From assembly GCA_949152475.1 (NCBI GenBank), contig OX424555.1:14464868-14528867 (forward strand): DNA of 64,000 nucleotides, given 5' to 3'. Positions 27,024-38,239 of this stretch are shown piece by piece. Positions within the stretch are counted from its first letter, which is position 1. Each line of letters begins with the position of its first letter. Under the pieces are notes generated by a model. The model searched no databases. It worked only from the letters and a program-made list of their open reading frames with translations, and was not told where the DNA came from. The DNA is from Terebella lapidaria. Lineage: Eukaryota > Annelida > Polychaeta > Terebellida > Terebellidae. The position numbers were made by a program, and so were the translations under genes.

Positions 27024-28028
27024 ATGAATTCCATATTGGAATATAACATTAAACAAGAAGGTGACGTCCGTACAACCTTGATCTTTGACCTGGACGAAGA
27101 CTCCAATGACAGCGGGATTGGCTGCGAAGACTATGACAGCGGCATCAGTTCGGGAGACAGCTTCTCTCTGGAGGATGATGATCATCTGTCTGACTTCACG
27201 GGCTTCGGTGGGCTTCTGAACTCAAGGCGAGAGTCAAACAGAGAATGTACAGAACACAGCATCCAGGATTTGATCACAACCGACTCTATCGCTCACCCAA
27301 AGTCAATACTGATATCTAAGAAAAGACGGTCATCATTTGAAGATGACTTTGGGGACGAAGATTTTACACCGAGGAAGAGATCGAGAACATCTGACCACCC
27401 ATCATCTCAAGACGTAGGACTGGACAAGACAGACTTTGAGATAGAAGACGGCCTTGTTGGTGACAAAAGTCGGCATTTTATTTTGCCGTCGATCAATGGG
27501 AAGCACAAAGATCTCAAGTGTATTTCGCCTCAAACTCTAACAGATCTTATTAACACGAAACCTTCTGAAACCGTCGAAAGTTACACTATAGTCGACTGCA
27601 GATATCCATATGAATACGAAGGAGGACACATTGAGGGGGCAGTCAACATATGGCAAAGAACTGACTTGGAAAACTACTTTCTCAATAAAAGTGAAATACT
27701 ATCTCGATCGCAGAAGCGGAATATCGTGATTTTCCACTGTGAGTTTTCCTCCAGGAGAGGTCCTGACATGGCCAGACATCTGCGTCAGATCGATCGGGAA
27801 GCTAATTCAGAGCATTACCCGGCACTGCACTACCCAGAGATTTATATACTAGAGGGAGGTTACAAAGCTTTTTTCCACAACAGCCAAGACCTCTGTGAGC
27901 CTCAGTTATACAAACCCATGGATCACCCAGCACACGTCCAAGATCTCAAATACTGCAGACGAAAGTCCAGATCTCTGAAGCGGTCCAAGTCGTCACGGGG
28001 ACTCCGGGATTTCAATCTTTGCATCTGA
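27024..28028 (+). CDS. CDC25-like phosphatase, copy C (chimeric)
   Basis: 334 aa, intact, HCEFSSRRGP. The 5' UTR and codons 1 to about 66 carry the marker set of D-F (MNSILEYNIKQEGD, DYDSGISSGDS, DDDHLSDFTGF). From about codon 70 onward (ESNRECTEHSIQDLITTDS) the protein is the same as copy B. The switch point lies near 27,220-27,240. Promoter and poly(A) signal are intact. Confidence 0.95.
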   Translation: MNSILEYNIKQEGDVRTTLIFDLDEDSNDSGIGCEDYDSGISSGDSFSLEDDDHLSDFTGFGGLLNSRRESNRECTEHSIQDLITTDSIAHPKSILISKKRRSSFEDDFGDEDFTPRKRSRTSDHPSSQDVGLDKTDFEIEDGLVGDKSRHFILPSINGKHKDLKCISPQTLTDLINTKPSETVESYTIVDCRYPYEYEGGHIEGAVNIWQRTDLENYFLNKSEILSRSQKRNIVIFHCEFSSRRGPDMARHLRQIDREANSEHYPALHYPEIYILEGGYKAFFHNSQDLCEPQLYKPMDHPAHVQDLKYCRRKSRSLKRSKSSRGLRDFNLCI

Positions 28029-29420
28029 TATACTATTTTGTATTTTGTTACACAACTGTAAAGTTTGTTAATTTTGTCGATGTCATTTGTTGATGTTTTT
28101 GTTATTTTGATATTATTTACTCAATAAAACTCCATTACAATGACATATGCCTCTGAATCTGATACATCCAAGAACCCAATTACTCCAGTCCAAACAGGTG
28201 TCCATGTTTCAATAATCACCAAACCGTCATGGAGACCCAGGGGTTTAGAAACACAGTGAAGGATTTGAATATTGTTGTCAATATGTAGAATATGTTATAT
28301 TTGTGTGAAAAAAATGATGAAAATCTTTGATGGAATGTTTCGAAATTTTGTGTTGATATTATGAGATAGTCCCTGCATATTTATGGTCAAATGACATTGA
28401 AACCTCCAAACAACCATTCATCTGAACAATTCTCGGGATTTGTCAATTTCCTACTGTCGGGTAATTTAACTTAGCCCTCGGACTGATTATTTTATTGTCA
28501 TTGACTCATTCAAGTCAATGAAATGATGGTCATTCGACATAATGAAGTGTATGCAATTAACTTTTAATACTAACAAATAATGAGCATTTGATATAACATC
28601 CATATCAGTTAAACCATTCTGAGGTGATATAGCTAATCAACCAAGGGTTCCAATTGAAGGTTTGTAATTTATGCAAGTTAGTGGATTTTAATATTTGGAG
28701 AAATATGGTGTATACATTGCACGACGTTTATTGTGAACCTTCAGAACATTCGTAACATTATAGGGCATATCCTGTTTATAAAATCATGCTTGTTTCGTTC
28801 AGTGTCAAATATGGATTTTAAACACGACATGTGAAGATTTATCCACTCTCAGCTTTTCTAAAAGATGTTCGGAAATTCCAAGCTGTTTTATCATCCAATT
28901 TCTTGCATACCGGGAAAGGCGTTCAGCTCCAGCAAATGAACTTGAAACATCACTTTTCCCGGATAAATGAACAACGTTTGACCAAAACACAAATGCTCAA
29001 AATTGTACAGCTTTTGCCACTCTGTCGCAATGAAAGATACTGACACATTCTTATAATATTGGAGTTGATGACACATTCTGGTAAATTACTGAGTGAAGTA
29101 AATATTCGCAAGTCGGATCAAAGCACATTAATATAAAAAAGTTTAATCACTGTTAATTACATAGACATGAAAAACTCAGCAAGATAAACATGATATGATT
29201 GCACTTATGCATTGCATAGTTGTGTCATCCTGATTGTTTCCACAAATGTCATCCCAATCACACGGGTCATTAAACATGACAGAAAACTGAATTGTGTTCA
29301 ATGCACGGTGTGTCAAGAAGATCAGCTAGGCCTAATATAAAGGAGCCAGAGTCTGCAGAACTACACATATCTTCCCGATAATCTCTCGCCGACTTACTTC
29401 GGAACACAACTAAACTGAGG

Positions 29421-30425
29421 ATGAATTCCATATTGGAATATAACATTAAACAAGAAGGTGACGTCCGTACAACCTTGATCTTTGACCTGGACGAAGACTC
29501 CAATGACAGCGGGATTGGCTGCGAAGACTATGACAGCGGCATCAGTTCGGGAGACAGCTTCTCTCTGGAGGATGATGATCATCTGTCTGACTTCACGGGC
29601 TTCGGTGGGCTTCTGAACTCAAGGCGGGAAACAAACAGAGAATGTACAGAACACAGCTTCCAGGATTTGATTGCCACCGACTCTTTCGCTCACCCAAAGT
29701 CAATACTGATATCTAAAAAAAGACGGTCACCATTTGAAGATGACTTTGAAGGCGAAGATTTTACACCGAGGAAAAGACCAAGAACATCTGAACACCCATC
29801 ATCTCAAGACGTAGGACTGGACAAGACAGACTTTGAGATAGAAGACGGCCTTGTTGGTGACAAAAGTCGGCATTTTATTTTGCCGTCGATCAATGGGAAG
29901 CACAAAGATCTCAAGTGTATTTCGCCTCAAACTCTAACAGATCTTATTAACACGAAACCTTCTGAAACCGTCGAAAGTTACACTATAGTCGACTGCAGAT
30001 ATCCATATGAATACGAAGGAGGACACATTGAGGGGGCAGTCAACATATGGCAAAGAACTGACTTGGAAAACTACTTTCTCAATAAAAGTGAAATACTATC
30101 TCGATCGCAGAAGCGGAATATCGTGATTTTCCACTGTGAGTTTTCCTCCAGGAGAGGTCCTGACATGGCCAGACATCTGCGTCAGATCGATCGGGAAGCT
30201 AATTCAGAGCATTACCCGGCACTGCACTACCCAGAGATTTATATACTAGAGGGAGGTTACAAAGCTTTTTTCCACAACAGCCAAGACCTCTGTGAGCCTC
30301 AGTTATACAAACCCATGGATCACCCAGCACACGTCCAAGATCTCAAATACTGCAGACGAAAGTCCAGATCTCTGAAGCGGTCCAAGTCGTCACGGGGACT
30401 CCGGGATTTCAATCTTTGCATCTGA
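29421..30425 (+). CDS. CDC25-like phosphatase, copy D (chimeric)
   Basis: 334 aa, intact, HCEFSSRRGP. It matches copy F up to about codon 127 (ETNRECTEHSFQDLIATDS, RSPFEDDFEGEDF, KRPRTSEHPSSQD) and copy B afterwards (VGLDKTDFEIEDG, ILPSING, NKSEIL, MARHLRQ). The switch point is near 29,805-29,845, about 180 bp further into the gene than in copy C. Confidence 0.95.
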   Translation: MNSILEYNIKQEGDVRTTLIFDLDEDSNDSGIGCEDYDSGISSGDSFSLEDDDHLSDFTGFGGLLNSRRETNRECTEHSFQDLIATDSFAHPKSILISKKRRSPFEDDFEGEDFTPRKRPRTSEHPSSQDVGLDKTDFEIEDGLVGDKSRHFILPSINGKHKDLKCISPQTLTDLINTKPSETVESYTIVDCRYPYEYEGGHIEGAVNIWQRTDLENYFLNKSEILSRSQKRNIVIFHCEFSSRRGPDMARHLRQIDREANSEHYPALHYPEIYILEGGYKAFFHNSQDLCEPQLYKPMDHPAHVQDLKYCRRKSRSLKRSKSSRGLRDFNLCI

Positions 30426-31817
30426 TATACTATTTTGTATTTTGTTACACAACTGTAAAGTTTGTTAATTTTGTCGATGTCATTTGTTGATGTTTTTGTT
30501 ATTTTGATATTATTTACTCAATAAAACTCCATTACAATGACATATGCCTCTGAATCTGATACATCCAAGAACCCAATTACTCCAGTCCAAACAGGTGTCC
30601 ATGTTTCAATAATCACCAAACCGTCATGGAGACCCAGGGGTTTAGAAACACAGTGAAGGATTTGAATATTGTTGTCAATATGTAGAATATGTTATATTTG
30701 TGTGAAAAAAATGATGAAAATCTTTGATGGAATGTTTCGAAATTTTGTGTTGATATTATGAGATAGTCCCTGCATATTTATGGTCAAATGACATTGAAAC
30801 CTCCAAACAACCATTCATCTGAACAATTCTCGGGATTTGTCAATTTCCTACTGTCGGGTAATTTAACTTAGCCCTCGGACTGATTATTTTATTGTCATTG
30901 ACTCATTCAAGTCAATGAAATGATGGTCATTCGACATAATGAAGTGTATGCAATTAACTTTTAATACTAACAAATAATGAGCATTTGATATAACATCCAT
31001 ATCAGTTAAACCATTCTGAGGTGATATAGCTAATCAACCAAGGGTTCCAATTGAAGGTTTGTAATTTATGCAAGTTAGTGGATTTTAATATTTGGAGAAA
31101 TATGGTGTATACATTGCACGACGTTTATTGTGAACCTTCAGAACATTCGTAACATTATAGGGCATATCCTGTTTATAAAATCATGCTTGTTTCGTTCAGT
31201 GTCAAATATGGATTTTAAACACGACATGTGAAGATTTATCCACTCTCAGCTTTTCTAAAAGATGTTCGGAAATTCCAAGCTGTTTTATCATCCAATTTCT
31301 TGCATACCGGGAAAGGCGTTCAGCTCCAGCAAATGAACTTGAAACATCACTTTTCCCGGATAAATGAACAACGTTTGACCAAAACACAAATGCTCAAAAT
31401 TGTACAGCTTTTGCCACTCTGTCGCAATGAAAGATACTGACACATTCTTATAATATTGGAGTTGATGACACATTCTGGTAAATTACTGAGTGAAGTAAAT
31501 ATTCGCAAGTCGGATCAAAGCACATTAATATAAAAAAGTTTAATCACTGTTAATTACATAGACATGAAAAACTCAGCAAGATAAACATGATATGATTGCA
31601 CTTATGCATTGCATAGTTGTGTCATCCTGATTGTTTCCACAAATGTCATCCCAATCACACGGGTCATTAAACATGACAGAAAACTGAATTGTGTTCAATG
31701 CACGGTGTGTCAAGAAGATCAGCTAGGCCTAATATAAAGGAGCCAGAGTCTGCAGAACTACACATATCTTCCCGATAATCTCTCGCCGACTTACTTCGGA
31801 ACACAACTAAACTGAGG

Positions 31818-32258
31818 ATGAATTCCATATTGGAATATAACATTAAACAAGAAGGTGACGTCCGTACAACCTTGATCTTTGACCTGGACGAAGACTCCAA
31901 TGACAGCGGGATTGGCTGCGAAGACTATGACAGCGGCATCAGTTCGGGAGACAGCTTCTCTCTGGAGGATGATGATCATCTGTCTGACTTCACGGGCTTC
32001 GGTGGGCTTCTGAACTCAAGGCGGGAAACAAACAGAGAATGTACAGAACACAGCTTCCAGGATTTGATTGCCACCGACTCTTTCGCTCACCCAAAGTCAA
32101 TACTGATATCTAAAAAAAGACGGTCACCATTTGAAGATGACTTTGAAGGCGAAGATTTTACACCGAGGAAAAGACCAAGAACATCTGAACACCCATCATC
32201 TCAAGACATAGGACTGGACAAGACAGACTTTAAAAGACACATTCTGGTAAATTACTGA
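31818..32258 (+). pseudogene. CDC25 copy E, truncated by deletion
   Basis: The first 138 codons match copy F (through DIGLDKTDFKR); then the sequence jumps to the block that normally lies about 350 bp upstream of the next promoter (CACATTCTGGTAAATTACTG). Only a few novel residues follow before a stop, so the catalytic domain is absent. The break uses a 2-bp GA overlap. Promoter and N-terminal degron-like motifs remain, so a short regulatory-domain peptide could in principle be made, but a pseudogene is the simple reading. Confidence 0.9.
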
Positions 32259-32586
32259 GTGAAGTAAATATTCGCAAGTCGGATCAAAGCACATTAATAT
32301 AAAAAAGTTTAATCACTGTTAATTACATAGACATGAAAAACTCAGCAAGATAAACATGATATGATTGCACTTATGCATTGCATAGTTGTGTCATCCTGAT
32401 TGTTTCCACAAATGTCATCCCAATCACACGGGTCATTAAACATGACAGAAAACTGAATTGTGTTCAATGCACGGTGTGTCAAGAAGATCAGCTAGGCCTA
32501 ATATAAAGGAGCCAGAGTCTGCAGAACTACACATATCTTCCCGATAATCTCTCGCCGACTTACTTCGGAACACAACTAAACTGAGG

Positions 32587-33591
32587 ATGAATTCCATATT
32601 GGAATACAACATTAAACAAGAAGGTGACGTCCGTACAACCTTGATATTTGACCTGGACGAAGACTCCAATGACAGCGGGATTGGCTGCGAAGACTATGAC
32701 AGCGGCATCAGTTCGGGAGACAGCTTCTCTCTGGAGGATGATGATCATCTGTCTGACTTCACAGGCTTCGGTGGGCTTCTGAACTCAAGGCGGGAAACAA
32801 ACAGAGAATGTACAGAACACAGCTTCCAGGATTTGATTGCCACCGACTCTTTCGCTCACCCAAAGTCAATACTGATATCTAAAAAAAGACGGTCACCATT
32901 TGAAGATGACTTTGAAGGCGAAGATTTTACACCGAGGAAAAGACCAAGAACATCTGAACACCCATCATCTCAAGACATAGGACTGGACAAGACAGACTTT
33001 AAAAGAGAAGACGGCCTTGTTGGTGACATAAGTCGGCATTTTCTTTTGCCGTCGATCCATGGGAAGCACAAAGATCTCAAGTGTATTTCGCCTCAAACTC
33101 TAGCAGAACTTATTAACACAAAACTTTCAGAAACTGTTGAAAGTTACACTATAGTCGACTGCAGATATCCATATGAATACGAAGGAGGACACATTGAGGG
33201 GGCAGTCAACATATGGCAACGAACTGACTTGGAAAACTACTTTCTCAATGAACGTGAAATACTATCTCGATCGCAGAAGAGGAATATCGTGATCTTCCAC
33301 TGTGAGTTTTCCTTCAAGAGAGGTCCTGACATGGCCAGATATCTGCGTCAGATCGATCGGGAAGCTAACTCAGAGCATTACCCGGCACTGCACTACCCAG
33401 AGATCTATTTACTAGAGGGAGGTTACAAAGCTTTTTTCCAAAACAGCCGAGATCTCTGTGAGCCTCAGTTATACAAACCCATGGATCACCCAGCACATGT
33501 CCAAGATCTTAAATACTGCAGACGAAAGTCCGGATCTCAGAAGCGGTCCAAATCGTCACCGAGACCTCGGGGTTTCACTCTTTTCATCTAA
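32587..33591 (+). CDS. CDC25-like phosphatase, copy F
   Basis: 334 aa, intact. The active-site loop reads HCEFSFKRGP (Phe243 in place of Ser), shared only with G. Other differences: KREDGLVGDISRHFLLPSIHG, AELINTKLSETV, EIYLLEGGYKAFFQNSR, and a divergent C-terminus (SSPRPRGFTLFI). Cys239 and Arg245 are kept. It starts only 769 bp after E, so its upstream region is the short one left by the deletion; the TATA box is present. Confidence 0.95.
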   Translation: MNSILEYNIKQEGDVRTTLIFDLDEDSNDSGIGCEDYDSGISSGDSFSLEDDDHLSDFTGFGGLLNSRRETNRECTEHSFQDLIATDSFAHPKSILISKKRRSPFEDDFEGEDFTPRKRPRTSEHPSSQDIGLDKTDFKREDGLVGDISRHFLLPSIHGKHKDLKCISPQTLAELINTKLSETVESYTIVDCRYPYEYEGGHIEGAVNIWQRTDLENYFLNEREILSRSQKRNIVIFHCEFSFKRGPDMARYLRQIDREANSEHYPALHYPEIYLLEGGYKAFFQNSRDLCEPQLYKPMDHPAHVQDLKYCRRKSGSQKRSKSSPRPRGFTLFI

Positions 33592-34551
33592 CACCATCAG
33601 TTCTTTGTTATACAATTCTAAAGTTTGTTAATTATGTCAATGTTATTTGTTGATGTTTCTGTTATTTTGTTGTTGTTATTTACTCAATAAAACTCCATTA
33701 CAATGACATATGCCTCTGAATCTGATACATCCAAGAACCCAATTACTCCAGTCCAAACAGGCATCCAGGTTTCAAAAATCACCAAACCGTCATGGAGACC
33801 CAAGGGTTAAGAAACGCAGTAAAGATTTGAATGTTGTTGTCAATATAATATGTTATATTTGTGTTAACAAACTCTCTTTCTGAGTGCAAAGGTCCGTTTG
33901 CAGGTATGTAATATGTAAATTTCACTTGGCTTGCAAACATACGGCACTTCATTGCATTTTCCTGTCAAAGAGCATGTCAATAGGGCATATCCTGTTGATA
34001 AAATCCTGCTTGTTTCATGTGAAGTTTTACCCACTCTCAGTTTTTCTATGAAATGTTCGGAAATTCCAAGCTGTTTTATCATCCAATTTCTTGCATAGCG
34101 CTCAGCTAGAGCAAAAGAATTTGAAATATTACTCGTTTGACCATAGCATAAATGCTTAAAATTGTACAGCTTTTTCCACTCTGTCGCAATGAAAGATACT
34201 GACATATTCTGGTAAATTAATGAGTGAAGTGACTATTCGCAAGTCGGATAAAAGCACATCAATGTAAACAAGTTTTATCATTGTTGATTGCACAGACATG
34301 AGAAACTCTGCAAGATAAACATGATGTAATTGCACTTATGCATTGCAAGATTGTGTCATCCTGATTGTTTTTACAAATGTCATCCCAATCACACGGGTCA
34401 TTAAACATGACAGAAAACTGAAGTGTGTTCAAGGCATGGTTGTCAAGAAGATCAGCTAGGCCTAATATAAAGGAGCCAGAATCTGCAGAACTACACATAT
34501 CATCTTGATGCATTTCTCGCTGACTTACTTCAGAACACAACTAAACTGAGG

Positions 34552-35556
34552 ATGAATTCCATATTGGAATACAACATTAAACAAGAAGGTGACGTCCGTA
34601 CAACCTTGATATTTGACCTGGATGAAGACTCCAATGACAGCGGGATTGGCTGCGAAGACTATGACAGCGGCATCAGTTCGGGAGACAGCTTCTCTCTGGA
34701 GGATGATGATCATCTGTCTGACTTCACGGGCTCCGGTGGGCTTCTGAACTCAAGGCAGGAAACAAAAAGAGAATGTACAGAACACAGCTTCCAGGATTTG
34801 ATTGCCACCGACTCTTTCGCTCACCCAAAGTCAATACTGATATCTAAAAAAAGACGGTCACCATTTGAAGATGACTTTGAGGGCGAAGATTTTACACCGA
34901 GGAAAAGACCAAGAACATCTGAACACCCATCATCTCAAGACATAGGACTGGACAAGACAGACTTTAAAAGAGAAGACGGCCTTGTTGGTGACCTAAGTCG
35001 GCATTTTCTTTTGCCGTCGATCCATGGGAAGCACAAAGATCTCAAGTGTATTTCGCCTCAAACTCTAGCAGAACTTATTAACACGAAACTTTCAGAAACT
35101 GTTGAAAGTTACACTATAGTCGACTGCAGATATCCATATGAATACGAAGGAGGACACATTGAGGGGGCAGTCAACATATGGCAAAGAACTGACTTGGAAA
35201 ACTACTTTCTCAATGAACGTGAAATACTATCTCGATCGCAGAAGAGGAATATCGTGATCTTCCACTGTGAGTTTTCCTTCAAGAGAGGTCCTGACATGGC
35301 CAGATATCTGCGTCAGATCGATCGGGAAGCTAACTCAGAGCATTACCCGGCACTGCACTACCCAGAGATTTATATACTAGAGGGAGGTTACAAAGCTTTC
35401 TTCCACAACAGTCGACATCTCTGTGAGCCTCAGTCATACAAACCCATGGATCACCCAGCACACGTCCAAGATCTCAAATACTGCAGACGAAAGTCCAGAT
35501 CTCAGAAGCGGTCCAAGTCGTCACGGGAACGCCGGGGTTTCAATCTTTGCATTTGA
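34552..35556 (+). CDS. CDC25-like phosphatase, copy G
   Basis: 334 aa, intact. It shares HCEFSFKRGP and LPSIHG with F but has the usual C-terminus (RRGFNLCI) and the substitutions TGSGGLLNSRQETKREC and NSRHLCEPQSYK. Its upstream block is shorter than in other units (a deletion around 34,100-34,210). Its 3' flank contains a scrambled insert that displaces the poly(A) signal by about 230 bp. Confidence 0.95.
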   Translation: MNSILEYNIKQEGDVRTTLIFDLDEDSNDSGIGCEDYDSGISSGDSFSLEDDDHLSDFTGSGGLLNSRQETKRECTEHSFQDLIATDSFAHPKSILISKKRRSPFEDDFEGEDFTPRKRPRTSEHPSSQDIGLDKTDFKREDGLVGDLSRHFLLPSIHGKHKDLKCISPQTLAELINTKLSETVESYTIVDCRYPYEYEGGHIEGAVNIWQRTDLENYFLNEREILSRSQKRNIVIFHCEFSFKRGPDMARYLRQIDREANSEHYPALHYPEIYILEGGYKAFFHNSRHLCEPQSYKPMDHPAHVQDLKYCRRKSRSQKRSKSSRERRGFNLCI

Positions 35557-35624
35557 TATACTTTTTTGTATTTTGTTATACAACTGTAAAGTTTGTTAAT
35601 TTTGTCGATGTCATTTGTTGATGG

Positions 35625-35880
35625 GTGTTTTTGTTATTTTGATGATGGGTGTTCATACAAATTTTGTTATTTTGATGATGGGTGATGCCGGGGTTTCAAT
35701 CTTTGCATTTGATATACATGTACTATTTTGTATTTTGTTATACAACTGTGAAGTTTGTTAATTTTGTCGATGTCATTTGATGATGGGTGTTTTTGTTATT
35801 TTGGTGATGGGTGTAGTTCTGCAGATTCTGGCTCCTTTATACTGGCCTATTTGATGATGTGTGTTTTTGTTATTTTGTTA
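35625..35880. repeat. Scrambled duplication in the 3' flank of copy G
   Basis: Repeated TGATGGGTGTTTTTGTTATTTTG units surround a second copy of the coding 3' end (GGGGTTTCAATCTTTGCATT at about 35690). An inverted 37-bp copy of the promoter/TATA region lies at about 35812-35848 (reads TGTAGTTCTGCAGATTCTGG on the + strand, the reverse of the leader). This looks like template switching during repair. Confidence 0.82.
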
Positions 35881-37133
35881 TTTTTTACTCAATAAAACTC
35901 CATTACAATGACATATGCCTCTGAATCTGATACATCCAAGAACTCAATTACTCCAGCCCAAACAGGTGTCCATGTTTCAAAAATCACCAAACCGTCATGG
36001 AGACCCAAGGGTTGAGAAACACAGGAAGGATTTGAATATTGTTGTCAACATGTAGAATATGTTATAATTGTGTGAAAAAACGATGAAAATCTTTGATGGA
36101 ATCTTTCGAAATTTTGTTATGATATTATGGGATAGTCCCTGCATATTTATGGTCAAATGACATGGAAACCTCTAAACAACCATTCATCTGAACAATTCTT
36201 GGGATTTGTCAATTTCCTACTGTCGGGTAAGCTATCTTAGCCCTCGGGCTGATTATTTTATTTTCATTGACTCATTCAAGTCAATGGAATGATGGTCATT
36301 CGACATAACGAAGTGTATACAATTCCATTCTGAGGTGATAAAGCTAATCAACCAAGTGTGTCAATTGAAGGTTCGTAATTTTATGCACATTAGTGGATTT
36401 TAATATTTGGAGAAATAGGGTGTATACATTGCACGACGATCATTGTGAACTTTCAGAACATTCGTAACATTATAGGGCATATCCTGTTTATAAAATCATG
36501 CTTGTTTCGTTCAGTGTCAAACATCGATTTTAAACTTGCCATGTGAAGTTTTATCCACTCTCAACTTTTCTACAAAATGTTCTGAAATTCCGAGCTGTTT
36601 TATCACCCAATTTCTTGTATACTGGGAAAGGCGTTCAGCTCCAGCAATTGAACTTGAAACATCACTTTTCCCGGAAAACTGAACAACGTTTGACCAAAAC
36701 ACAAATGTTCAAAATTGTACAATTTTTGCCACTCTGTCGCAATGAAAGGTACTGACACATTCTTATAATATTGGAGTTGACGACACATTCTTGTAAATTA
36801 CTGAGTGAAGTAAATATTCGCAAGTCGGATCAAAGCACATTAATGTAAACAAGTTTAATCACTGTTAATTACACAGACATGAAAAACTCAGCAAGATAAA
36901 CATGATATAATTGCACTTATGCATTGCAAAATTGTGTTATTTTGATTGTTTTCACAAATGTCATCCCAATCACACGGGTCATTAAACATGACAGAAAACT
37001 GAATTGTGTTCAAGGCATGGCGTGTCAAGAAGATCAGCTAGGCCTAATATAAAGGAGCCAGAATCTGCAGAACTACACATATCCTCCTGATACATCTCTC
37101 GCTGACTTACTTCGGAACACTACTAAACTGAGG

Positions 37134-38138
37134 ATGAATTCCAGATTGAAATACAACATTGGGCAAGAAGATGACGTCCGTACAACCTTTATCTTTGACC
37201 TGGACGAAGACTCCAATGACAGCGGGATTGGCTGTGAAGACTATGACAGCGGCGTCAGTTCGGGAGACAGCTTCTCTCTGGAGGATGATGATCATCTGTC
37301 TGACTTTACGGGCTTCAGTGGGCTTCTGAACTCAAGGCGGGAGACAAACGGAGAGTGTACAGAACACAGCATCCAGGATTTGATTGCAAGCGACTCTCTC
37401 GCTCACCCAAAGTCAATACTGATATCTAAAAAAAGACGGTTATCATTTGAAGATAACTTTGGGAACGAAGATTTCACACCGAGGAAGAGATCAAGAACAT
37501 CTGAACACCCATCATCTCAAGACGCAGGACTAGACAAGACAGACATTGAAATAGAAGACGGCCTTGTTGGTGACAGAAGTCGGTATTTTCTTTTGCCGAC
37601 GATCCATGGGAAGCACAAAGATCTCAAGTGTATTTCGCCTCAAACTCTAACAGAACTTATCAACACGAAATCTTCTGAAACCGTGGAAAGTTACACCATA
37701 GTCGACTGCAGATATCCATACGAATACGAAGGAGGACACATTGAGGGGGCAGTCAACATATGACAAAGAACTGATTTGGAAAACTACTTTCTCAATGAAA
37801 GTGAAACACTATCTCGATCGCAGAAGGGGATTATCGTGATTTTCCACTGTGAGTTTTCCGCCAAGAGAGGTCCTGACATGGCCAGATATCTGCGTCAGAT
37901 CGATCGGGAAGCTAACTCAGAACATTACCCGGCACTGCACTACCCAGAGATTTATATACTAGAGGGAGGTTACAAAGCTTTTTTCCACAACAGCCGAGAC
38001 CTCTGTGAGCCTCAGTTATACAAACCCATGGATCACCCAGCACACGTCCAAGATTTGAAATACTGCAGACGAAAGTCCAGATCTCAGAAGCGGTCCAAGT
38101 CGTCACAGGGACGCCGAGGTTTCAATCTTTGCATCTGA
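37134..38138 (+). pseudogene. CDC25 copy H, single nonsense codon
   Basis: The frame is full length (334 codons) apart from TGA at 37761-37763, where all other copies have TGG (Trp210, in NIWQRTD). The stop falls just after the EGGHIEGAVNI motif and before the catalytic cysteine, so a truncated protein would be inactive. Downstream the frame is otherwise intact (HCEFSAKRGP), with QKGIIVIF in place of QKRNIVIF. TATA box and poly(A) signal are present. The mutation appears young because no other damage is seen. Confidence 0.9.
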
Positions 38139-38239
38139 TATACTATTTTGTATTTTGTTGTACAACTTTAAAGTTTGTTAATTTTGTCGTTATCATTTGT
38201 TGATGTTTTTGTTATTTTGTTATTATTTACTCAATAAAA

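Larger units (their letters stand above)
24830..32235 (+). repeat. 2,397-bp periodic segment spanning copies B-E
   Basis: The start codons of B, C, D and E are exactly 2,397 bp apart three times in succession, and the intergenic blocks between them agree to within a few substitutions by eye (for example ATTTTTTGATG after B versus ATTTGTTGATG after C and D). No indel separates the copies over more than 7 kb, which points to very recent duplication or homogenisation. Confidence 0.92.
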
